A stretch of DNA of 11,685 bases from NCBI GenBank assembly GCA_027730465.1, contig JAQCGQ010000015.1:1-11685 (forward strand). Direction: 5' to 3'. This DNA is from Actinomycetota bacterium. Lineage in GTDB: Bacteria > Actinomycetota > Actinomycetes > Nanopelagicales > Nanopelagicaceae. A program made the position numbers and the translations under genes. Shown one piece after another: positions 6,748 to 11,685 of this stretch. Below the pieces are notes generated by a model. The model made no database searches. It saw only the letters and a program-made list of their open reading frames with translations, and had not been told where the DNA came from. Position 1 is the stretch's first letter, and each line of letters opens with the position of its first letter.

Positions 6748-7938
6748 TTAACCACTGTTATCTTCATCATCCTCGCTCACCAACCGGGCTGGCCTAAGGC
6801 TCATGCGGCCGAATTTTTCCTTAACTAGGTCAACTGCCCGATCCACCTGTGGCCAACCGCTCTCGCGCTGGCCTAAAACCATCTGCTGCAAATCTTCATT
6901 TTCTACCAATGAATCCAAACCAACTCCGACTAGTCGAATTAAAGCCTTATCCAAATTAAGGGCTAAGTAAAGCGCCCTTACCGCTTCAAAAATCTCTTGT
7001 GTGCCAGTAGTTGGCAGATCTAATGTCTTTGATCTTGTAATAGTTTTAAAATCAGCAAATCTAACTTTAATTGTAATTGTATTGGCGGCTAAGCTTTTCT
7101 CTCTCATTCGTTCAGCAACTTTTTCAGTTAGCCGTAGGTACTCTTTCAATATCTCTTCCTGCTTATCAATATCAAAACTAAAAGTTTCAGATGCACTAAT
7201 ACTTTTTTCAATATGTTCAGTTATAACATCTCGATAATCTCTCCCCCAAGCTAGTTCATATAGTGAAGCACCACTTGCTTGACCTAATATTTTTATTAGA
7301 GTAGTTCGAGGCGTATTGGCAATATCAGCAACGGTAAACAATCCCATTTTTGCTAACTGTTCATTTGTTTTTGCACCTACCCCCCAAATTTGCGATGCTG
7401 GCAGTGGATGCAGAAAATCAAGCATTTTATCTGGATCTATTTCAAGTACGCCATTTGGTTTGCAGGCAGCCGAGGCAATTTTTGCAATAAATTTATTATG
7501 GGCAATTCCGACTGAACAGGTAATTTCCTGCTCTTTTTCCACTCGCTTTCGAATTAAATCTGCGATATCTCTACCGCCTCCAAGTAAACGCCTTGCACCT
7601 GTTACATCTAAAAATGCTTCATCTAGTGAGATTGGCTCCACATTAGGTGTGACATCATTAAATATCTGCATTACATGTTTTGATACTTCTGAATACTTTT
7701 CAATATCTGGTGGTATAAACACAGCATGTGGAGCTAAAGCTTTTGCCCGAAAAATCGGCATGGCAGAATGAATTCCGTATTTCCTTGCTTCATAATTTGC
7801 TGCCGATACAACGCCTCTAATTCCAGCGCCAACAACAACTGGCTTGCCTTTTAATTTAGGATTATCTCTCTCCTCAACGGATGCATAAAAAGCGTCCATA
7901 TCAACATGCAAGATAGTGGCGATATTTTCACGAGACAC
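6748..7938 (-). CDS. dinB: DNA polymerase IV (Y-family, DinB)
   Basis: This is a low-fidelity translesion polymerase of 396 residues, a normal length. The palm motif HVDMDAFYASVE is at 11–22 with catalytic D13 and steric-gate position Y18. SLDEAFLDVT at 104–113 supplies D106 and E107, and SVGIAHNKFIAKIAS at 142–156 lies in the palm. The thumb helix-hairpin region (IWGVGAKTNEQLAKMGL, about 184–200) precedes the little-finger domain from about 240 on. Near the C-terminus DLQQMVLG may serve as the sliding-clamp-binding peptide, though it is not a perfect QLxLF. The start is GTG, chosen because the motif spacing is right and a TAAACT hexamer ends 6 nt before it; no Shine-Dalgarno is visible. No actinobacterial LexA box was recognised upstream. 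Confidence 0.95.
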   Translation of the reverse strand: MSRENIATILHVDMDAFYASVEERDNPKLKGKPVVVGAGIRGVVSAANYEARKYGIHSAMPIFRAKALAPHAVFIPPDIEKYSEVSKHVMQIFNDVTPNVEPISLDEAFLDVTGARRLLGGGRDIADLIRKRVEKEQEITCSVGIAHNKFIAKIASAACKPNGVLEIDPDKMLDFLHPLPASQIWGVGAKTNEQLAKMGLFTVADIANTPRTTLIKILGQASGASLYELAWGRDYRDVITEHIEKSISASETFSFDIDKQEEILKEYLRLTEKVAERMREKSLAANTITIKVRFADFKTITRSKTLDLPTTGTQEIFEAVRALYLALNLDKALIRLVGVGLDSLVENEDLQQMVLGQRESGWPQVDRAVDLVKEKFGRMSLRPARLVSEDDEDNSG

Positions 7939-7944
7939 ACCCTA

Positions 7945-7950
7945 AGTTTA
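7945..7950 (-). promoter_or_regulatory. Putative -10 element for a leaderless dinB transcript
   Basis: TAAACT on the minus strand occupies -12 to -7 relative to the GTG at 7938. A second TAAACT overlaps it immediately upstream (7955–7950). With no ribosome binding site visible, transcription starting at the G of GTG is the simplest reading. Confidence 0.5.
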
Positions 7951-7959
7951 GTTTATCTA

Positions 7960-7971
7960 CCTGACATCAGG
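7960..7971. promoter_or_regulatory. Palindrome between divergent dinB and doxX-like genes
   Basis: CCTGA and TCAGG flank a 2-nt centre (CA). The element sits 10 nt upstream of the dinB -10, across its expected -35 region, and about 50 nt before the DoxX start. This is a plausible operator position. It does not match the GAAC-N4-GTTC type LexA box, and no regulator can be named. Confidence 0.35.
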
Positions 7972-7987
7972 GTTTAATCTGTACCAA

Positions 7988-8008
7988 ATAGCCGAAATAG
8001 GCTATGAC
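7988..8008 (+). promoter_or_regulatory. Inverted repeat overlapping a possible -10 of the DoxX gene
   Basis: ATAGCC (7988–7993) and GGCTAT (8000–8005) form a 6-bp inverted repeat with a 6-nt spacer. Its right arm merges into TATGAC (8003–8008), a candidate -10 that would start transcription near 8015, ahead of the GGAG ribosome binding site at 8017–8020. Operator and promoter overlap here if both are real. Confidence 0.35.
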
Positions 8009-8024
8009 AAAGTAATGGAGAAAA

Positions 8025-8447
8025 ATGTCAGTAACTGAAATCATATTAATCGTAGGTCGAGTGCTTTTTGCTCTACTTTTCATTAGTTCAGGTGTTAATC
8101 ACTTTGCACAAAACTCTGCAATGACTGCCTACGCTCAATACAAGAAAATTCCCATGGCAAAGATAGCTGTTTACTTGAGCGGCTTGATACTTGTGCTTGG
8201 TGGAATCTATATAGCGCTCGGCTTCTACGCCGACCTAGGTGCACTTTTAATTGCAATCTTCTTAATTCCAACCGCATTTTTAATGCATGCCTTTTGGAAA
8301 GAAAGTGATGCAACAGCTAAATCAAATGAGAGAATTGCTTTTTTCAAGGATCTCTCCCTGGCTGGTGCTGCTTTAATCATCTTCGCTCTCCTTCGAGGTG
8401 GAGCTGATTTTGGAAGCAATGTAGGAACTCTACTTTTCTTTAGCTAA
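8025..8447 (+). CDS. DoxX family membrane protein
   Basis: This is a 140-residue integral membrane protein with four predicted helices (about 5–26, 47–66, 69–90 and 108–126). DoxX features are clear: GRVLFALLFISSGVNHF (11–27), AYAQYKKIPMAKIAVYLSGLILVLGGI (about 35–61), and FLIPTAFLMHAFWKE (about 79–93) ending in the typical H-x-FW. The family is named after the DoxD/DoxA subunits of thiosulfate:quinone oxidoreductase, but most members are uncharacterised. A mycobacterial DoxX has been reported to act with a superoxide dismutase and the rhodanese SseA in thiol/oxidative stress. The GGAG ribosome binding site lies just before the ATG. A strong terminator follows within 10 nt, so the gene is probably monocistronic. 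The exact reaction here is unknown. Confidence 0.85.
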   Translation: MSVTEIILIVGRVLFALLFISSGVNHFAQNSAMTAYAQYKKIPMAKIAVYLSGLILVLGGIYIALGFYADLGALLIAIFLIPTAFLMHAFWKESDATAKSNERIAFFKDLSLAGAALIIFALLRGGADFGSNVGTLLFFS

Positions 8448-8453
8448 TCATTT

Positions 8454-8496
8454 AAAAAACCACCCACTAAAATTTTTTAGTAGTGGGTGGTTTTTT
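8454..8496. terminator. Strong bidirectional intrinsic terminator after the DoxX gene
   Basis: A perfect 16-bp stem (8454–8469 with 8481–8496) closes an 11-nt loop. The core is CCACCCACTA/TAGTGGGTGG, flanked by six A on the left and six T on the right, so a U-tract follows the GC-rich stem in both directions. It starts 6 nt after the DoxX stop and isolates that gene from the TauE operon. Confidence 0.93.
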
Positions 8497-8533
8497 CTTC
8501 CCAAAAAGTAATTATCTGTGAAAGTATCTACAC

Positions 8534-9289
8534 ATGAGCGCCACCTTAATACTTACCGCCATCGCATCTGGTGCTTTCATAGGGGCAGTCTTGGGACTAA
8601 TTGGTGCAGGTGGGGCGATGGTCTCAGTTCCTATCCTGCTCTACTTATTTGATTTCTCACCACTTCAGGCCACAACTGCCGCACTTGCAGTAGTTTTTCT
8701 AGCATCTCTTGCCGGAGTTATCCCAAAGTTTAAAAGTAAAGATGTATTAATAAAGGAAGCTGTAACAATTTGGGTACTCGGTCTTATCACAAATATTGGC
8801 CTAGGTTTAATAGTTACAAAAATCCCTGACCTAGTAATTCTTATCGGATTTTCACTAGTATTAATAGGAGCTGGCTACTCAATGCTTCGTGCTCCAATTA
8901 GTGCTAAGCCAGAAAAGAAGATGCCAGTTTGGGCTTTAATACTTTTATCACTTCTAATTGGGTGCCTAACTGGATTATTTGGTATCGGAGGTGGTTTTTT
9001 AGCAATTCCTGTATTAATACTTTTCTTTCATACACCTCAAAATAAAGCAGCTGGCACATCACTTCTAATTATTGCAGCAAATTGCTTAACCGCTTTACTA
9101 GCAAAGCATGCTATTTGGGGTGAAATTAATTGGAGCTATCCACTGATAATTGCAATCTGTGCGCTCATAATCGCTTCGATATCCTCACACCTAGCCCCTC
9201 GTACACCAACTGTTCACCTAAAACGAGGCTTTGCATTTTTATTATTCGCAATAGCTGCATTTACGATTATCACAGAATTATTTATTTAA
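8534..9289 (+). CDS. Sulfite exporter TauE/SafE family (TSUP) membrane transporter
   Basis: This 251-residue polytopic membrane protein has about eight helices in two repeats. Each repeat opens with the glycine-rich TSUP signature: GAVLGLIGAGGAMVSVPIL (17–35) and GCLTGLFGIGGGFLAIPVL (143–161). Both are followed by a polar turn and a small-residue helix (LQATTAALAVVFLASLAG and NKAAGTSLLIIAANCLTALL). TSUP members move sulfite, sulfoacetate, thiosulfate or other organosulfur anions, and substrate cannot be read from sequence. It is first in a tight operon: the next gene begins 8 nt later, with its ribosome binding site over this stop codon. Being beside a channel and an arsenate reductase hints at an arsenic- or thiol-linked anion, but this is inference. 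No clear Shine-Dalgarno is seen before the ATG. Confidence 0.9.
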   Translation: MSATLILTAIASGAFIGAVLGLIGAGGAMVSVPILLYLFDFSPLQATTAALAVVFLASLAGVIPKFKSKDVLIKEAVTIWVLGLITNIGLGLIVTKIPDLVILIGFSLVLIGAGYSMLRAPISAKPEKKMPVWALILLSLLIGCLTGLFGIGGGFLAIPVLILFFHTPQNKAAGTSLLIIAANCLTALLAKHAIWGEINWSYPLIIAICALIIASISSHLAPRTPTVHLKRGFAFLLFAIAAFTIITELFI

Positions 9290-9297
9290 GGGGATCC

Positions 9298-9963
9298 ATG
9301 AAGACACAACGTGCAATCGGTATGGAGTTTATTGGAAGTTTGATACTGGCAGTAGCAATAGTTGGTTCAGGACAGATGGCATCTAATCTGACTACAGACT
9401 CTGGCCTTAGATTATTTATTAATGCATTGGCTACTGGAATTGGTTTGGCCTTTGTAATCCGATTAGGGGTTAAAACTAGCGGATCTCATTTTAATCCGGC
9501 TGTAACTTTGATTATGCTTTACCTGAAAAGAATCAAACCTAAATTATCACTTGGCTACATAGTTGCCCAAATTACAGGTGGAATTTCGGGGGTAGCACTT
9601 GCAAACTTTATTTTTGATCAATCAGTCCTAGCCCAGTCATCTACAGTGCGAAGTGGTTCAAACTTATTTGTTTCAGAGGTGCTGGCTACAGCAGGCTTGG
9701 TTTGGATAATTTTAAGATTTCCTAAACGTGATGACTTAATCGCTGTATACGCCCCACTATGGATAATTGGCGGAATTCTTTTCACTTCAAGTACTGCATT
9801 TGCAAATCCAGCAATGACTATCGCCCGCTCTTTTACAACCTCAATAACTGGAATTGCTAATGAATCTGTTTTAGCTTTTATTCTTGCGCAATTAATTGGT
9901 GCATCTATTGGACTAGCCGCTGCGCTTTATATTACAAATCCAAAACTTGAAGCAAATGAATAA
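9298..9963 (+). CDS. MIP family channel, AqpS-like aquaglyceroporin
   Basis: This channel protein has 221 residues, six helices and both half-helix NPA motifs (SHFNPAVT, NPA 66–68; FANPAMT, NPA 170–172). In ordinary aquaporins an arginine follows the second NPA (NPAR) and forms the aromatic/arginine filter. Here that position is M173 and an arginine comes four residues later (ARSF), the pattern of arsenic-operon channels such as Sinorhizobium AqpS, where the filter arginine is replaced by a small or hydrophobic residue. Such channels pass arsenite and methylated arsenicals. The ATG at 9298 has AAGGGG at 9288–9293 and lies 8 nt after the TauE-like stop; a longer frame from 9130 would overlap that gene and is rejected. 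It overlaps arsC by 8 nt. Arsenite exit by facilitated diffusion is the likely job. Confidence 0.87.
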   Translation: MKTQRAIGMEFIGSLILAVAIVGSGQMASNLTTDSGLRLFINALATGIGLAFVIRLGVKTSGSHFNPAVTLIMLYLKRIKPKLSLGYIVAQITGGISGVALANFIFDQSVLAQSSTVRSGSNLFVSEVLATAGLVWIILRFPKRDDLIAVYAPLWIIGGILFTSSTAFANPAMTIARSFTTSITGIANESVLAFILAQLIGASIGLAAALYITNPKLEANE

Positions 9964-10360
9964 ACCTTCAGTTCTATTTGTCTGCGTACATAACGCTGGC
10001 AGATCGCAAATGGCGGCTGCTTTCTTAACGCATCTGACTCTCGGTAAGGTTGAAGTTAGATCAGCTGGATCTGCTCCTGCTGACGCAATTAATCCTGCGG
10101 TAGTTGATGCATTAAAAGAGGTTGGTATAGATATATCAAATGAAATACCCAAGGTTCTGACAACATCAGCAGTTGAGCAATCAGATGTTGTAATAACTAT
10201 GGGCTGTGGGGATGCTTGTCCATTTTTTCCTGGTAAGCGATATTTAGATTGGGTACTACCTGATCCTGCTGGGCAAGGTGTTGCAGATGTTAGACCAATT
10301 CGAGACCAAATAAAAAAACTAGTTGAGGAATTAATTCCTATTCTGTTTAAATCTAATTAA
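9956..10360 (+). CDS. arsC: Arsenate reductase ArsC, LMW-phosphatase fold
   Basis: This cytoplasmic reductase converts arsenate to arsenite. It has 134 residues, the normal size. The P-loop CVHNAGRS (10–17) is the CX5R phosphatase-like site with nucleophile C10. TMGCGDACPFFPGKRYLDWVLPDP (81–104) supplies C84 and C88 and the general-acid D103. Cysteines in this loop relay the disulfide in thioredoxin-coupled enzymes. Actinobacterial homologues with the same GCGDACP motif may instead use mycothiol/mycoredoxin, so the partner is open. The ATG at 9956 sits inside the end of the channel gene (8-nt overlap); an in-frame TTG at 9947 would add three residues. The coupling channel–reductase–TSUP without a pump or ArsR is unusual. 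The stop overlaps that of the convergent rhodanese. Confidence 0.92.
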   Translation: MNKPSVLFVCVHNAGRSQMAAAFLTHLTLGKVEVRSAGSAPADAINPAVVDALKEVGIDISNEIPKVLTTSAVEQSDVVITMGCGDACPFFPGKRYLDWVLPDPAGQGVADVRPIRDQIKKLVEELIPILFKSN

Positions 10361-10667
10361 CGGTATCTCGACAGGACTCTTGCCATTCCATAATTCCACC
10401 TATTAAGTTGTAAACGTTGGCTATACCCATTTGCTCCATCACTTCAGATGCGAGCACTGATCTCTTTCCTGATCTACAGTAGACTGCATAACTTTTTGAC
10501 TTATCAAGTGCAGTAACATCGGCGGTGAAGTAATCGCCTTGAACATCAATATTAAGCGCATCTGGTATATGACTTTGGTTAAATTCTTCAAAGGTTCGAA
10601 CATCAAGTACGACAACATCTTTTTCCGTTATTTTTTGTGCAAATGTTGATGCATCGAGATTTATCAT
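10353..10667 (-). CDS. Single-domain rhodanese-like sulfurtransferase
   Basis: This small protein of 104 residues is a single rhodanese domain. VVLDVRTFEEFNQSHIPDALNID (19–41) holds the conserved DVR…E(F)…HI.gA.N motif, and the active-site loop CRSGKRS (64–70) has catalytic C64 and fits CxxGxR. NLIGGIMEWQ (87–96) is the usual C-terminal motif. No signal peptide or membrane segment is seen, so it is probably cytoplasmic, carrying persulfide sulfur between thiols. It stands alone on the minus strand, convergent with arsC (8-bp overlap) and divergent from the hydrolase. No ribosome binding site is visible; TAAGAT ends 9 nt before the ATG, so the leader is absent or nearly so. Proximity to DoxX- and TauE-family genes suggests sulfur handling. 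Confidence 0.92.
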   Translation of the reverse strand: MINLDASTFAQKITEKDVVVLDVRTFEEFNQSHIPDALNIDVQGDYFTADVTALDKSKSYAVYCRSGKRSVLASEVMEQMGIANVYNLIGGIMEWQESCRDTVN

Positions 10668-10674
10668 TAGAAGG

Positions 10675-10682
10675 TAATCTTA
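10675..10682. promoter_or_regulatory. Overlapping divergent -10 elements between rhodanese and hydrolase genes
   Basis: The 8-bp TAATCTTA contains TAATCT on the plus strand (10675–10680), ending 7 nt before the hydrolase ATG at 10688, and TAAGAT on the minus strand (10682–10677), ending 9 nt before the rhodanese ATG at 10667. Only 20 bp separate the two start codons. Both fit TANNNT, and neither gene has a ribosome binding site at usable spacing. The geometry implies two leaderless or near-leaderless transcripts from mutually exclusive -10 elements. Confidence 0.5.
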
Positions 10683-10687
10683 TCGTT

Positions 10688-11476
10688 ATGAAACTTGCAA
10701 TCGAGTCCTTTGGAACGGGTGAGCCATTAGTGCTCATTCACGGCATGGGCTCTGCAGCCACAGCGTGGAAGCCAATAATTAGTGATCTGAAGAATAAATT
10801 TAAGGTTGTCACAGTTGATTTACCAGGCCACGGTAGGACCGCTTTTTCGCCAGTACAGCCAATGGATCCAACCTCACTAGCGCAGCTTGTTATAAAGAAT
10901 TTGAATAGTTTAGGAATAGATAAATTTCACCTAGTTGGTAATTCACTTGGAGGCTGGATTTGCCTTGAAATAGCGGCTAGTAATCCTGAAAATGTTGAAA
11001 GTATTACCGCACTTGCCCCAGCTGGATTATGGCTAACACCTTTCACTTCAAGATACCCAGGTGAAGTAGCGCTTAGATTTATGGCAAGTGGAGTAGAAAA
11101 AGTTGCGCCATCATTCTTAAATTATACCTGGGCAAAAAAAATCGGATTTGAAACAGTTTCACCTCGTTGGCGCGAGTTAAGTTATGAACTCTGCCTTGAC
11201 GCCACAAATGCAATGGCAAGTTCAACTGGATATTTTCCAGCTTGGGATGCACTTCTTGGAAAAAGATTTGATAGGCAAATTACAACTTCGATCCCAATTA
11301 CAATAATTTTTGGCGATAGTGATCACACACTTCCCCAAAAGACTTGCCAAGAGCGCTCTTTAGCTCCCACTCACGCAAAGTGGATTGTTTTGCCACAAAC
11401 TGGTCATGTACCTATGTGGGATAGCCCAAATGAGGTTACATCTGGAATTATGTCAACTACCGGAGTTACTAAATGA
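10688..11476 (+). CDS. Alpha/beta hydrolase fold protein
   Basis: This is a 262-residue hydrolase of unknown substrate. The oxyanion-hole motif LIHGMG is at 16–21, strand-helix VTVDLPGHGRT at 41–51, and the nucleophile elbow GNSLGG at 84–89 with S86. The acidic residue lies in IFGDSDHTLP, probably D212, and the catalytic His is H240 in TGHVPMWDSP. A cap region lies between about 112 and 200. No signal peptide or membrane segment is seen. The ATG at 10688 is chosen because the protein then begins right at the first strand and avoids overlap with the rhodanese gene; an in-frame start at 10637 would overlap it. The stop overlaps the next start as ATGA, so the pair is co-translated. Esterase, lipase-like or meta-cleavage-type hydrolase activity are all possible. 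Confidence 0.88.
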   Translation: MKLAIESFGTGEPLVLIHGMGSAATAWKPIISDLKNKFKVVTVDLPGHGRTAFSPVQPMDPTSLAQLVIKNLNSLGIDKFHLVGNSLGGWICLEIAASNPENVESITALAPAGLWLTPFTSRYPGEVALRFMASGVEKVAPSFLNYTWAKKIGFETVSPRWRELSYELCLDATNAMASSTGYFPAWDALLGKRFDRQITTSIPITIIFGDSDHTLPQKTCQERSLAPTHAKWIVLPQTGHVPMWDSPNEVTSGIMSTTGVTK

Positions 11477-11685
11477 TTACTGTTGTGTATTTCTGGCAAA
11501 TTAAAAAAGTATTCCTACCAATTGCCATACTTTTTATGGCAATTCATAAGTTTGTGCTAATGAGATTGCCAGGTGTGTCATTTGTGAAACTACTTGGAAC
11601 TGGAAAAGGTGAGAGTTTTACTCCAAAAGATGCCAATCCATATAGATGGGGCGCTTTAGTTACAATCAAGGAAAATCACTTAGAT
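11473..11685 (+). CDS. CrtA/spheroidene monooxygenase-like protein, C-terminus cut by window edge
   Basis: Seventy-one codons are visible from the ATG at 11473, which overlaps the hydrolase stop (ATGA); the frame is open to the right edge. The segment begins MITVVYFWQIKK and continues LPGVSFVKLLGTGKGESFTPKDANPYRWGALVTIKE. The F-x-KLLGTG-x-G block followed by D-x-x-x-RW-x-AL resembles the N-terminal part of actinobacterial proteins annotated as spheroidene monooxygenase (CrtA) or monooxygenase-like. These are probably haem- or dimeric-barrel-type enzymes acting on carotenoids or other hydrophobic substrates, but most actinobacterial members are uncharacterised. The hydrophobic stretch at about 14–25 (FLPIAILFMAIH) looks like an amphipathic segment, not a signal peptide. 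Function remains a resemblance from a partial sequence. Confidence 0.6.
   Translation, partial: MITVVYFWQIKKVFLPIAILFMAIHKFVLMRLPGVSFVKLLGTGKGESFTPKDANPYRWGALVTIKENHLD

Noticed and set aside
7316..7771. A 151-codon open frame on the plus strand opposite dinB
   Set aside because: The opposite strand encodes conserved DinB motifs over the same bases; the translation is cysteine- and serine-rich shadow sequence with no family resemblance.
7939..8024. LexA/SOS box controlling dinB
   Set aside because: No GAAC-N4-GTTC or CTGT-N8-ACAG-like site could be found in the gap; the palindrome present has a different sequence.
9130..9297. An upstream extension of the MIP channel frame
   Set aside because: It would overlap the TauE-family gene by 160 bp and the added sequence is not hydrophobic or channel-like. 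The ATG at 9298 has a good ribosome binding site and the natural MIP start.
10637..10687. Longer start for the alpha/beta hydrolase
   Set aside because: It would run into the rhodanese coding region and adds residues before the first strand of the fold that homologues do not need.
1..11685. CRISPR arrays, tRNAs, insertion sequences or phage genes
   Set aside because: No spaced direct repeats of CRISPR type, no cloverleaf-like segment in the gaps, and no transposase or integrase frame was seen; the gaps are short and explained by regulatory elements.

Overview
The window looks like a chromosomal segment of a small-genome, AT-rich actinobacterium. The evidence for Actinobacteria is the gene order DUF3040 – mraZ – rsmH – ftsL – ftsI – murE – murF with dinB directly upstream, a MraZ beginning [15 protein letters not shown] and 143 residues long, and a class B PBP without PASTA domains. 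The base composition and very tight packing would suit the freshwater acI group (Nanopelagicales), but that placement is inference; a 16S or whole-genome comparison would settle it.

Region 1 (1–6320, minus strand) is the start of the division and cell wall (dcw) cluster, read right to left: mraZ, a 180-nt gap holding a long inverted repeat, then rsmH, ftsL, ftsI, murE and the first 316 codons of murF. From rsmH on, the genes touch or overlap (TAATG, TAATG, 3-nt gap, ATGA), so they form one translationally coupled operon. Upstream of mraZ lies an array of 10-bp-phased G-run repeats containing three AAAGTGG boxes exactly 20 bp apart. This is the expected autoregulatory MraZ target, and it sits directly upstream of a TATAAC -10 element.

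Region 2 (6321–7938, minus strand) holds dinB (DNA polymerase IV) followed by a DUF3040 membrane protein. An intrinsic terminator then insulates them from mraZ.

Region 3 (7939–10360, plus strand) starts with a DoxX-family membrane protein closed by a strong bidirectional terminator. Next comes a three-gene operon: a TauE/SafE-family transporter, a MIP channel resembling the arsenic-linked AqpS type, and an ArsC arsenate reductase of the low-molecular-weight phosphatase fold. No ArsR repressor and no ArsB/Acr3 pump is present. A single-domain rhodanese is convergent with arsC (stop codons overlap by 8 bp). DoxX, TauE and rhodanese families all recur in sulfur or thiol redox, so the region reads as a compact arsenic/sulfur/redox block.

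Region 4 (10668–11685): an alpha/beta hydrolase diverges from the rhodanese gene. Only 20 bp separate the two start codons, and overlapping -10 elements face both ways. The hydrolase overlaps (ATGA) a truncated gene resembling CrtA/spheroidene monooxygenase-like proteins.

Several promoter-proximal genes (dinB, DUF3040, the hydrolase, probably the rhodanese) lack a well-placed Shine-Dalgarno sequence and have a TANNNT hexamer ending 6–9 nt before the start codon, which points to leaderless mRNAs. No tRNA, rRNA, CRISPR array, insertion sequence or phage gene was seen, and no gene-free stretch exceeds about 200 bases.
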